A stretch of 64,000 bases of DNA from positions 124,001 to 188,000 of the forward strand of contig CAJUKU010000004.1 of NCBI GenBank assembly GCA_910587425.1, written 5' to 3'. Both the position numbers and the translations under genes were made by a program. Source of the stretch: an uncultured Muribaculaceae bacterium. GTDB lineage: Bacteria > Bacteroidota > Bacteroidia > Bacteroidales > Muribaculaceae. This document shows, one piece after another, positions 36,910 to 45,948 of this stretch (positions are counted from its first letter, which is position 1; the number at the start of each line of letters is the position of its first letter). The notes under the pieces are model-generated. The model was not told the origin of the DNA, did not search any database, and saw only the letters and a list, made by a program, of their open reading frames with translations.

Positions 36910-38391
36910 ATGGCAAAGGAACTAAAGGATCTGACAAAACGTGCCGACAACTACTCACAGTGGTATAACGAACTGGTAGTCAAAGCCGATCTCGCCGAGC
37001 AGTCGGCAGTCAGAGGATGTATGGTGATCAAACCTTACGGTTACGCTATCTGGGAGAAGATGCAACAGCAGCTCGACCGGATGTTCAAAGCTACCGGAGT
37101 ACAGAATGCCTACTTCCCTTTGCTTATCCCGAAATCATTCCTTTGCCGTGAAGCCGAGCATGTGGAAGGATTCGCGAAAGAATGCGCGGTAGTGACCCAC
37201 TACCGCCTCAAGAACGACCCCAACGGCAACGGCGTGATCGTCGATCCCGACGCACGTCTGGAGGAGGAGCTGATCGTACGTCCGACATCCGAGACCATCA
37301 TCTGGGGCACATACCGCAACTGGATCCACTCCTACCGCGACCTCCCAATACTCTGCAACCAGTGGGCAAACGTGATGCGCTGGGAGATGCGCACCCGCAT
37401 GTTCCTCCGCACCGCCGAGTTCCTTTGGCAGGAGGGTCACTGCGCACACGCCACAGCCGAGGAATCAGAGGCACGAACCGTGCAGATGATCAACCTCTAT
37501 GCCGACTTTGCCGAGAAATACATGGCTATGCCGGTCATAAAAGGCGTAAAATCTGCCAACGAACGCTTTGCCGGTGCCGTGAACACCTACACTATCGAAG
37601 CGATGATGCAGGACGGCAAGGCATTGCAGAGCGGCACGTCGCACAACCTCGGTCAGAACTTCGCCAAGGCATTTGATGTGACATTCGTCAACAAAGACAA
37701 TCAGCCTGAATATGTCTGGGCAAACTCATGGGGCGTATCGACACGCCTTATGGGCGCACTCATAATGAGCCACTCCGACGATAACGGACTTGTTCTTCCA
37801 CCGCACCTCGCCCCCATACAGGTGGTAATCGTGCCGATCTACAAGAACTCCGAGCAGCTCGCTCAGATCAGCGAGCGCGTAAATCCGATCGTGCTCAAGC
37901 TGCGTGAGATGGGCATAAGCGTGAAATACGATGATGCCGAGAACCGCCGCCCGGGATTCAAATTCGCCGACTACGAACTCAAAGGTGTTCCCGTGCGCCT
38001 TGCCATCGGTGCACGCGACCTGGAGAACGGCACCGTTGAGCTTATGCGCCGCGACACTCTCGAGAAATCAGAGCATCAGCTCGAAGGAATCGAGGAGTAT
38101 GTGCGTGACCTGCTCGAAGAGATACAGACCAACATCTACCGCAAGGCGCTCCGTCACCGTGAGGAGATGACCCGCACCGTGGAGACATACGATGAATTCA
38201 AGGAAGAGATCGAGAAGGGCGGATTCATCCTTGCACATTGGGACGGCACCACGGAGACCGAAGAGCTTATCAAGAACGAGACCAAGGCAACTATCCGCTG
38301 CATACCGCTCGATGGCGACACTACTCCCGGCAAGTGTATGGTGACAGGTCGCCCCTCCGAACGCCGCGTCATCTTTGCCCGCAGCTATTAA
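36910..38391 (+). CDS. proS: Prolyl-tRNA synthetase, short (archaeal/eukaryotic) type
   Basis: 493 residues, the length of the type that lacks the bacterial editing insertion. Class II motifs: FPLLIPKSFL, motif 2 RWEMRTRMFLRTAEFLWQEG, motif 3 (GVSTRLMGALIM). The C-terminal extension ends CMVTGRPSERRVIFARSY. Charges tRNA-Pro. Common form in Bacteroidales. Start supported by the upstream promoter. Confidence 0.96.
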   Translation: MAKELKDLTKRADNYSQWYNELVVKADLAEQSAVRGCMVIKPYGYAIWEKMQQQLDRMFKATGVQNAYFPLLIPKSFLCREAEHVEGFAKECAVVTHYRLKNDPNGNGVIVDPDARLEEELIVRPTSETIIWGTYRNWIHSYRDLPILCNQWANVMRWEMRTRMFLRTAEFLWQEGHCAHATAEESEARTVQMINLYADFAEKYMAMPVIKGVKSANERFAGAVNTYTIEAMMQDGKALQSGTSHNLGQNFAKAFDVTFVNKDNQPEYVWANSWGVSTRLMGALIMSHSDDNGLVLPPHLAPIQVVIVPIYKNSEQLAQISERVNPIVLKLREMGISVKYDDAENRRPGFKFADYELKGVPVRLAIGARDLENGTVELMRRDTLEKSEHQLEGIEEYVRDLLEEIQTNIYRKALRHREEMTRTVETYDEFKEEIEKGGFILAHWDGTTETEELIKNETKATIRCIPLDGDTTPGKCMVTGRPSERRVIFARSY

Positions 38392-38416
38392 ACCGTAACA
38401 AATCCGCAACAACCGC

Positions 38417-38686
38417 ATGGATAGCAAGACACTTATTTCGCGACTCTCTATGGAGAGCGGCAAAAGTGCCGAGGAGATCGCATCAGCAATCGCAGCCGTC
38501 ACAGCCACACTCGGAGCGCATGGAGCGACCCTCGATGCTGTCGCTATCCCCGGTTTCGGCACATTTACCTCGACGAAAGCCGACGAACGCATAATCACCA
38601 CACCCGACGGCAAGCGCACACTGCTGCCTCCGGCAATCACTGTCGATTTCAAAAGCAGCGTGCTGCTGCGCAAGTCGTTAAGCTGA
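38417..38686 (+). CDS. HU-family DNA-binding protein
   Basis: 89 residues. Bacteroidales HU/IHF-like fold: N-terminal helices (LISRLSMESGKSAEEIASAI) and the DNA-arm strands IPGFGTFTS and VDFKSSVLLRKSL. Expected nucleoid protein. Sits 25 nt after proS and 26 nt before a second HU-like gene; probably one operon. Confidence 0.85.
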   Translation: MDSKTLISRLSMESGKSAEEIASAIAAVTATLGAHGATLDAVAIPGFGTFTSTKADERIITTPDGKRTLLPPAITVDFKSSVLLRKSLS

Positions 38687-38712
38687 CCAAACCGCACATA
38701 ACTCCGTAAGCG

Positions 38713-39600
38713 ATGAACGAAAAGATTCCATTAAAACGATTTGCTGCCGGCGTGGCATCACGCAGCGGCATGGACGCCGCTGAAGCCGAAGAGTTTATAA
38801 AATCACTTTTCGCAACGATCGCAAACGGACTACGCACCGGCGAACCGGTCAGCGTGCCCGGGCTTGGTGAGTTCAGGCTCACACACAACCCCGAGGATCC
38901 TGTCACGTTCGTACCCGAAGCGGCATGGGCTGATGAAGTGAACGCGCCGTTCGCGATGTTTGAGCCTGTCGAACTCGCCGAAGGGATCACCGACACACAA
39001 CTCGCAGAGGCTGAGAAGACTGAAACCGAGACAGTCACAGCGGCATCACCCTCCGAGGAAGTGCCCGAACAGGAAACAGATGCCGAGCCTGCAACAGTCG
39101 TATCGCAACCATTACCTCAAAATCAGGAACCTGCTCCAGTTCAAAACCAGGAACCGACTCCTGCCCACGAGCCTGTTTCCACTCCTGCTGCCACTCCTTA
39201 CCGCTGGCCGGAGGAAGAGGAGGAAGAAGCAGAGCGCCTTGAAGCTGAACTGGCTGCTAAAGCCAATGAAACCAGCACGCAGCCGGCACTCACAACCACA
39301 CCCCCGCCCTTCTCGTCACAACCTGCCCCGACCACTCCTACAGTGACCGGAGCTAATGATAGCACGACGGAGCCGGAGGAAGCATCATCGACTGCTCAAG
39401 AGGATGACTACTACCGCTCGGTACGCGACTCCAAAAGCAACAACGGATTTACGCGTGGGTTCATCATCGGGCTTATCGTCGGACTTGCCATCGGCGCGCT
39501 TGCTCTCTGCGCCTACGTGCTCTATTACGTCAACACTCCGGCAGGTCAGTTGCCACTGGAAGTGGAGCTCGACGCGACTGAGGTAGTTCCTGCCAACTGA
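38713..39600 (+). CDS. Membrane-anchored HU-domain protein
   Basis: 295 residues. Residues 1-75 (IPLKRFAAGVASRSGMDAAE, then VPGLGEFRLTHNPEDP) form an HU/IHF-like domain. Residues about 90-240 are a Pro/Glu/Thr-rich linker with an EEEEEEAERLEAEL segment. A single membrane helix at about 246-268 (FIIGLIVGLAIGALALCAYV) is followed by a 25-residue tail. With the HU part cytoplasmic, this would tether DNA to the inner membrane (inference). Adjacent to the soluble HU paralogue. Confidence 0.78.
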   Translation: MNEKIPLKRFAAGVASRSGMDAAEAEEFIKSLFATIANGLRTGEPVSVPGLGEFRLTHNPEDPVTFVPEAAWADEVNAPFAMFEPVELAEGITDTQLAEAEKTETETVTAASPSEEVPEQETDAEPATVVSQPLPQNQEPAPVQNQEPTPAHEPVSTPAATPYRWPEEEEEEAERLEAELAAKANETSTQPALTTTPPPFSSQPAPTTPTVTGANDSTTEPEEASSTAQEDDYYRSVRDSKSNNGFTRGFIIGLIVGLAIGALALCAYVLYYVNTPAGQLPLEVELDATEVVPAN

Positions 39601-39629
39601 CCGACATCATACATACACAGAACCCATCT

Positions 39630-39663
39630 GAACCGGAAGTGTAAATACTCACATTTCCGGTTC
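39630..39663 (+). terminator. Probable terminator after the HU-domain gene
   Basis: GAACCGGAA (39630-39638) pairs with TTCCGGTTC (39655-39663); only a weak T-rich stretch follows. Confidence 0.5.
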
Positions 39664-39797
39664 TGCAATTCATTGTCATTCCGTGGCAATAGCTCCTGCG
39701 AACCGAGGCATCTTAAAAATTGCAAAGGTTTTAGTCGAGTAAACTATCTATAGAAAAATTTAACACACCCTTTTCACACTCTCGCGCGTTAAATATA

Positions 39798-39805
39798 TAA
39801 TTTTG
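39798..39805 (+). promoter_or_regulatory. TAATTTTG -7 box of the Bat operon
   Basis: TAATTTTG followed by GC, 89 nt before the moxR ATG. Likely start of the moxR-bat operon. Confidence 0.65.
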
Positions 39806-39894
39806 CGTGTTGTTGGCGGGAGTGCGTCTCTGTATACTGCCTTCACCATCACATGAACTGAAATTATAATCACACTGACATACCCTAACCCATT

Positions 39895-40890
39895 ATGAGT
39901 GAATCAGTCAATATCAGAGAGCTGAATGATCTCGTCGCTTCTAAAAGCGATTTCGTCAACCTCGTGGTCCGTGGAATGGATCAGACCATCGTAGGGCAGA
40001 AACACCTCGTTGAGTCACTGCTCATTGCGCTTCTTGCCAACGGCCACGTACTGCTTGAAGGAGTTCCCGGTCTTGCAAAGACCCTCGCGATCAAGACTCT
40101 CGCACAGGTGATCGACGCCAAATACAACCGCATCCAGTTCACCCCCGACCTGCTTCCCGCCGACGTTGTGGGCACAATGGTCTACAGCGTTCAGAAAGAA
40201 CAGTTCCAGATCAAACGCGGTCCTATCTTCGCCAATTTCGTACTTGCCGACGAGATCAACCGCGCCCCGGCAAAAGTACAGAGCGCGCTGCTTGAGGCTA
40301 TGCAGGAGCGTCAGGTGACGATCGGTGAAGAGACATTCCGTCTCGACGAGCCTTTCCTCGTCATGGCTACACAGAACCCGATCGAACAGGAAGGAACCTA
40401 CCCGCTGCCCGAAGCCCAGGTTGACCGTTTCCTCCTGAAAGTGATCATCGGATATCCCACCAAAGAGGACGAGAAGCTCATCATCCGCCAGAACATCTCT
40501 CCGCGACGCGTCGAGGTTCGTCCGCTCGTAAAACCTTCCGAGATCCTCGAGGCTCAGAAGATCGTTGAGCAGATTTATCTTGACGAGAAGATAGAGCGCT
40601 ATATAGTCGACATAGTATTCGCCACACGTACGCCCGGCGAGTACGGTCTGAAGGATCTCGAAGGCATAATCTCTTTCGGCGCATCTCCCCGTGCATCGAT
40701 CGGTCTTGCCCGTGCCGCACGCTCATACGCGTTCCTGCGCCAGCGTGGCTATGTGATCCCCGAGGATGTCCGCGCCGTTTGTCACGATGTGCTCCGTCAC
40801 CGTATCGGACTCAGTTACGAGGCGGAAGCCAACAACATCACTGCCGACGAAATCATTTCCGAAATACTCGACAAGGTTGAGGTACCCTGA
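39895..40890 (+). CDS. MoxR-family AAA+ ATPase
   Basis: 331 residues. AAA+ fold: Walker A as GVPGLAKT, Walker B VLADEINRAPAKVQSALLEAMQERQ, sensor ATQNPIEQEGTYPLPEAQVDRF, C-terminal helical lid. Chaperone-like ATPase that works with VWA proteins. First gene of an eight-gene Bat operon. Confidence 0.95.
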   Translation: MSESVNIRELNDLVASKSDFVNLVVRGMDQTIVGQKHLVESLLIALLANGHVLLEGVPGLAKTLAIKTLAQVIDAKYNRIQFTPDLLPADVVGTMVYSVQKEQFQIKRGPIFANFVLADEINRAPAKVQSALLEAMQERQVTIGEETFRLDEPFLVMATQNPIEQEGTYPLPEAQVDRFLLKVIIGYPTKEDEKLIIRQNISPRRVEVRPLVKPSEILEAQKIVEQIYLDEKIERYIVDIVFATRTPGEYGLKDLEGIISFGASPRASIGLARAARSYAFLRQRGYVIPEDVRAVCHDVLRHRIGLSYEAEANNITADEIISEILDKVEVP

Positions 40891-40927
40891 TAAGGAGTCT
40901 CAATCCCAAGCCACAATCTGATTGCGT

Positions 40928-41806
40928 ATGGACGCTACCGAACTGCTCAAAAAAGTCAGGAAAATTGAGATAAAAACCCGCGGATTGTCACAGAACATAT
41001 TCGCGGGTGAATACCACACGGCTTTCAAGGGTCGTGGCATGACTTTTGCCGAAGTCAGGGAATACCAGTACGGTGACGACGTGCGCGACATCGACTGGAA
41101 CGTAACAGCCCGTCATAACCACCCTTATGTAAAGGTGTACGAAGAAGAGCGTGAACTCACGGTGATGCTGGTTGTGGATGTGAGCGGAAGCCGTCTTTTC
41201 GGAGCCGTCGGTGAGGAGAAACGTGAGATGATAGCCGAAGTTGCGGCGACGCTCGCGTTCTCCGCTATACAGAACAACGACAAGATAGGCATGCTTCTGT
41301 TCTCGGATCGTGTCGAGAAATTCATTCCACCGAAGAAAGGCAGAAAGCACATCCTGTTTCTGATCCGCGAACTTCTTGACTTCAAGCCGGAGAGCCGCGG
41401 CACAGACATCGGTATGGCATTGCGCTATCTGACTGACGCGCTGAAAAAGCGGTGCACGACGTTTGTCATATCCGACTTTATCGACGGAAATGACTACCGT
41501 ACGGCACTCTCGGTCTGCGCCAACAAGCATGATGTAAGTGCTATACAGGTGTATGACAAGCGTGACGCACAGCTGCCCGACGTAGGACTGATGCGCATAT
41601 CCGACCTCGAGACCGGTGCCGAACGTTGGATAGACACCTCGTCAGCACGTGTCAGGAAAACACTTGGCAAGTGGTGGTACGAGCGTCAGCAGGTCATGAC
41701 CGACACATTGCGCAAATGTGGTGTCGACAGCACATCTGTAGCCACCGACGAGGACTATGTGCGTGCGCTTATGGGATTATTCCAGAAGCGCGGCATACGT
41801 CAATGA
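40928..41806 (+). CDS. DUF58 protein (VWA-like) of the Bat operon
   Basis: 292 residues from ATG 40928; a TTG two codons upstream is not needed. DUF58 signature GRGMTFAEVREYQYGDDVRD then IDWNVTARHNHPYVK. VWA-like strand LVVDVSGS with a MIDAS-type DxSxS. Partner of MoxR ATPases. Confidence 0.93.
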   Translation: MDATELLKKVRKIEIKTRGLSQNIFAGEYHTAFKGRGMTFAEVREYQYGDDVRDIDWNVTARHNHPYVKVYEEERELTVMLVVDVSGSRLFGAVGEEKREMIAEVAATLAFSAIQNNDKIGMLLFSDRVEKFIPPKKGRKHILFLIRELLDFKPESRGTDIGMALRYLTDALKKRCTTFVISDFIDGNDYRTALSVCANKHDVSAIQVYDKRDAQLPDVGLMRISDLETGAERWIDTSSARVRKTLGKWWYERQQVMTDTLRKCGVDSTSVATDEDYVRALMGLFQKRGIRQ

Positions 41807-41908
41807 TATCGCATTAAAGTCCATTTAAAACTAACAGCCCAAACAGCAATATTGTACCGGGAAAGGCGGCTACACCCCCTCAACGTAAAAACCTGGAGCA
41901 AAACCCGA

Positions 41909-42949
41909 ATGAAAACACTCCGAAACATATTATTCCTTCTGGCTGCCGCTACCGCGGCGCTCCTGTCCGCACAGCAGTCATCATCATCATCATCGAGCGC
42001 GGTAATCCGTGTGGAGCTTGACTCCGCATATCTGCTTATGGGTAAGACCACACCGCTTCATGTGGAGATTGTCGGAAACCTTTCCGGCGACGGCGAACTC
42101 CTGTTGCCTGACACACTGTGGCGCGATGTGGAGGTTGCCGATATGGGTACGCCTGAGATCAGCGATCTCGGCAACGGACGTTCGGAGCTGCGCCAGACCA
42201 TAACCCTTCAGGCTTTTGATTCCGGACTGTATACACTTCCCCCGGTGCTTTATCTCCAGAACGGAAATGTGACGGAATCCAACCGTCTCGCGCTTAAAGT
42301 GATTCCGGCTGACGTTGACTCCATGGTCACCGTACATGATTTCTATGACGCACAGAAACCGGCTCGCCACTTCTTCGACTTTCTACCAGACTGGATGACT
42401 GACTACGGACTGTGGATCCTTCTTGCGCTTGCCGTGATCGGAGCATCTCTCTACATATACTACAAGTGGCTCCGCAAAGGTCGCATCCCGCTTATGCCGG
42501 TCAAGAAACCTACTCCTCCCTACGAGCTTGCCATGGAACAGCTTGCCACACTTAAGGCTGAGAACCTTTGCGAGCGCGGACAGGAGAAGGAATACTACAC
42601 CCGGCTTACCGAGATACTGCGCCATTATCTTGACACACGCTTCGGCATCAACGCCATGGAGATGACCTCATCACAGATTCTCCGCGCGCTTCATAGCAAT
42701 GAAGCCACGCGTATGCCGCAGAAATATATGAGCCGTGTTCTTGAGATCGCTGACTTCGTGAAGTTTGCCAAGGTGCGTCCGTTGCCCGACGACAATGCCG
42801 CCGCCATGCGGTCGGCGACACAGTTTGTTGAGGACACCCGCCCTGCTCCCGAGCCTGCCCCCGCGACGGAAAATCCCGACGGCAATAATGGAACCACACC
42901 TGAAAGCGCGCAGCCTCAACCGAAGCAAGGCACTTCGAAAAACATCTAA
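41909..42949 (+). CDS. DUF4381-like single-pass membrane protein of the Bat operon
   Basis: 346 residues from ATG 41909 (MKTLRNILFLLAAATAALLS). Signal peptide, a periplasmic beta domain, one membrane helix (about 178-196, GLWILLALAVIGASLYIYYK), then a cytoplasmic helical domain with REAERLTEILRHYLDTRFGI-like text (TEILRHYLDTRFGINAMEMT) characteristic of DUF4381 neighbours of BatA. Precedes batA by 12 nt. Confidence 0.85.
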   Translation: MKTLRNILFLLAAATAALLSAQQSSSSSSSAVIRVELDSAYLLMGKTTPLHVEIVGNLSGDGELLLPDTLWRDVEVADMGTPEISDLGNGRSELRQTITLQAFDSGLYTLPPVLYLQNGNVTESNRLALKVIPADVDSMVTVHDFYDAQKPARHFFDFLPDWMTDYGLWILLALAVIGASLYIYYKWLRKGRIPLMPVKKPTPPYELAMEQLATLKAENLCERGQEKEYYTRLTEILRHYLDTRFGINAMEMTSSQILRALHSNEATRMPQKYMSRVLEIADFVKFAKVRPLPDDNAAAMRSATQFVEDTRPAPEPAPATENPDGNNGTTPESAQPQPKQGTSKNI

Positions 42950-42961
42950 CCACTGACAAGA

Positions 42962-43948
42962 ATGTTATTCGCTCACCCGTCATATCTGTGGCTACTGCTT
43001 CTGCTCATACCGTACATAGCATGGTATGTGTGGAACCGCAACCGTACGCATGCCACAATGAGTGTATCCACATCCATTCCGTACAAGCAGCTCGGACGTC
43101 CATGGCGTGCATGGCTGCTTCATGGACTGTTCGTCTTGAGGATTGCTGCCATAGCAACATTGATAATCATAATCGCACGCCCGCAGACGCACGACAAGTG
43201 GAGTACATCCAATACAGAAGGAACCGATATCGTCATATCGCTCGACATATCGTCAAGTATGCTCGCGCGCGACTTCAAGCCTAACCGTTTCGAAGCGGCT
43301 AAAAATGTTGCAGCTCAGTTTGTGAGCGGACGAGAATCGGACAACATCGGCGTTGTCATATTTGCCGGCGAAAGCTTCACCGCTGTACCTATGACCACCG
43401 ACAGATCGCTGCTCGTCAACTATATCCACGATATAAAGATGGGTATGCTTCAGGATAACACGGCTATAGGCGACGGTCTTGCCACGGCGATCAACCGCAT
43501 CAAGGATGGCAAGGCAAAGTCCAAGAGCGTGATACTCATCACCGACGGCTCAAACAATACAGGCAATGTAGCTCCACTCACAGCGGCTGAGATCGCGAAA
43601 AAGCTCGGCATCAAGGTCTATACCATAGGTATCGGACGTAACGGAATGGCACCGTTCCCCACGGAAGATGCCATAGGTAGAATAGATTACGTCAATATGC
43701 CTGTGGTAATCGATGAAGCCACACTGCGCAACATCGCCTCCACTACCGGCGGCCGCTATTTCAGGGCTACAGACAATAATGTGCTCAACCAGGTGTTTGA
43801 GGAGATCGACACTCTTGAGAAATCGCAGCTTGACGTGCGCAATTACACCCACACGGAAGATAATTTCTTCCCTTGGGCACTGCTCGCATTATGCCTTGTG
43901 GCTGGTGAGCTGCTGCTGCGCAACACACTGCTACGCACAATACCCTAA
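42962..43948 (+). CDS. batA: BatA-type VWA membrane protein
   Basis: 328 residues. Two N-terminal membrane helices, VWA domain with MIDAS DISSSM, further motif residues in ITDGSNN, and a C-terminal membrane helix (WALLALCLVAGELLLR). Bat (Bacteroides aerotolerance) operon member. Confidence 0.92.
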   Translation: MLFAHPSYLWLLLLLIPYIAWYVWNRNRTHATMSVSTSIPYKQLGRPWRAWLLHGLFVLRIAAIATLIIIIARPQTHDKWSTSNTEGTDIVISLDISSSMLARDFKPNRFEAAKNVAAQFVSGRESDNIGVVIFAGESFTAVPMTTDRSLLVNYIHDIKMGMLQDNTAIGDGLATAINRIKDGKAKSKSVILITDGSNNTGNVAPLTAAEIAKKLGIKVYTIGIGRNGMAPFPTEDAIGRIDYVNMPVVIDEATLRNIASTTGGRYFRATDNNVLNQVFEEIDTLEKSQLDVRNYTHTEDNFFPWALLALCLVAGELLLRNTLLRTIP

Positions 43949-43969
43949 ACGCGCTTCACACAAAGTCTC

Positions 43970-45025
43970 ATGATAAAATTCGCATATCCATATCTGCTAT
44001 ATCTACTGCTCATAATCCCGCTGCTCGCCGGACTATATGCATGGGCACGCATCGCGCGTCGCCGGAAACTGCGCCGCTTCGGACGTCCCGAAGTGATAGC
44101 GTCGCTTATGCCTGACGCATCGCGATACATGGGATGGATCAAGATGACAATAGAACTTGCCGCACTGGCATTCATAATACTTGCTGTCGCCCGACCTTAC
44201 ACCCCCACCGCCGACACTGATGGAGCAGAAACCGAGACAGCACGCGGCATTGAAGTGATGCTCTGTGTCGATGTCAGCAACTCTATGCTCGCATCCTCTA
44301 CCGACGATCCTAACGGAGTGAGCCGCCTGCAGCGTGCGAAGTTCATTCTTGAGAAACTTATCGACAAGATGCGCGACGACAAGGTCGGACTGATCGTATT
44401 TGCCGGCGATGCATATACCCAGCTCCCCATCACTTCCGACTATATTTCCGCAAAGATGTTCCTCAACGGGATCACTACCGATATGGTCCCCACACAAGGC
44501 ACCGCGATCGGTGCCGCGCTTGAGATGGCTATCAATTCTTTCACGCCTGACAGTGAATTCCAGAAAGCGATAGTGCTGATCACCGACGGCGAGAATTTTG
44601 AGGATAATGCCGTTGAGGTGGCGAAAAATGCCGCCGATGCAGGCATTCAGGTTGATGTGATAGGTATCGGCACCGGTAAAGGGGCACGCATCCCGATTCC
44701 CGGTCAGTCAGGTAAGTATATGCTCGACTCATCCGGTCAACCGGTGCTCACAGCCCTCAACGAGACAATGGCACGCGATATAGCCAAGGCGGGCGACGGC
44801 ATATATCTGCAGGGCACATCATCATCCGTCGTTTCCGACCTCGATGACCAGCTCAGCCATCTGTCGACTACCGAGTTCAGCCGCACGGTCGGAACATCTC
44901 CGGCTAACGAACTCTTCCCGATTGCAGCCATTATAGCATTACTGCTACTTGCGATTGACGGGCTCCTCCCGTACTGCAAGATCTCATGGCTACGCAATAT
45001 CAATTTCTTCAGCAAGAACGTATGA
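43970..45025 (+). CDS. batB: BatB-type VWA membrane protein
   Basis: 351 residues. N-terminal helix and a VWA domain with MIDAS DVSNSM, TPxxGT and ITDGENF, plus a C-terminal helix (FPIAAIIALLLLAIDGLLPY). Paralogue of BatA. Stop overlaps the batC start. Confidence 0.92.
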   Translation: MIKFAYPYLLYLLLIIPLLAGLYAWARIARRRKLRRFGRPEVIASLMPDASRYMGWIKMTIELAALAFIILAVARPYTPTADTDGAETETARGIEVMLCVDVSNSMLASSTDDPNGVSRLQRAKFILEKLIDKMRDDKVGLIVFAGDAYTQLPITSDYISAKMFLNGITTDMVPTQGTAIGAALEMAINSFTPDSEFQKAIVLITDGENFEDNAVEVAKNAADAGIQVDVIGIGTGKGARIPIPGQSGKYMLDSSGQPVLTALNETMARDIAKAGDGIYLQGTSSSVVSDLDDQLSHLSTTEFSRTVGTSPANELFPIAAIIALLLLAIDGLLPYCKISWLRNINFFSKNV

Positions 45026-45882
45026 TGAATCTCTCACACATATTAAGTAGAAATATGCGTCTCACTCTATGCACTGCGGCAATTTTTGCTGCCGCGGTTC
45101 CGGTCGTGTATGCCGACAATGCCGGAAATGCTGATGATCAGCCATACACAACCAAACGTGAGCGCAACCTGATACGCGAAGGAAATACCGCTTACAAAGA
45201 GAAGCGCTTTGCTGATGCCGAGGTGCTCTACCGCAAAGCTCTAGAGGAGGTTCCGTCATCAGAGACCGCGCGTTTCAATCTTGCCGCATCACTGATCCGT
45301 CAGGGTGGATCGGCAGACCCGAATTCGGGTAATAACCCGCTGAAAGCCGCGACAGAGATACTCCAGCAGCTCACAAAGGATGCCGCCGACATCAATATCG
45401 CCGAGAAAGCATACTATAATCTCGGCAACATAGCATTCAATAATCAGGACTACGCCTCGAGCATCGAGCTATACAAGAATGCCCTGCGCAAAGTGCCCGG
45501 TGATGACCGCGCGCGTGAGAACCTGCGCCTTGCACAGCTGAAGCGTCAGGAACAACAGGACCAGCAACAGGACCAGCAGCAGAATCAGCAGAATCAGGAT
45601 CAACAGCAACAACAGCAGGATCAGCAGCAACAGAACCAGGACCAACAGCAGCAACAGCAGAATCAGGATCAACAACAGAACCAGAATCAGGACCAGCAGC
45701 AGGATCAGCAGCAGAAAGATAAGGACAAGAAGCCCGAACAGCAGCAGGGTATTTCTGATGCTAATGCCGAAAAGATACTGAAAGCTATGGAAAATGAGGA
45801 GGCTGCAACTCGCAAGCGTGTCGAAGCACAGAAGAAAAAAGATGCCAACGCACGCCGCAAGCGCATCACCAACCCCTGGTAA
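45022..45882 (+). CDS. batC: BatC-type TPR protein with polyglutamine tail
   Basis: 286 residues from ATG 45022, overlapping the batB stop (ATGATGAATC). Signal peptide ending AAAVPVVYADN. TPR units (EGNTAYKEKRFADAEVLYRK and AYYNLGNIAFNNQDYASSIE). DNA 45540-45740 encodes a Q/D/N/K-rich low-complexity run (CAG/CAA tracts), then an acidic/basic tail. The tract length may vary by repeat slippage (inference). Confidence 0.85.
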   Translation: MMNLSHILSRNMRLTLCTAAIFAAAVPVVYADNAGNADDQPYTTKRERNLIREGNTAYKEKRFADAEVLYRKALEEVPSSETARFNLAASLIRQGGSADPNSGNNPLKAATEILQQLTKDAADINIAEKAYYNLGNIAFNNQDYASSIELYKNALRKVPGDDRARENLRLAQLKRQEQQDQQQDQQQNQQNQDQQQQQQDQQQQNQDQQQQQQNQDQQQNQNQDQQQDQQQKDKDKKPEQQQGISDANAEKILKAMENEEAATRKRVEAQKKKDANARRKRITNPW

Positions 45883-45948
45883 TCTGAATAAAGTCAATCC
45901 CCGATAAAGTCATATCTCTCCTACGCTAATTATAAACAAGCACCGGAA

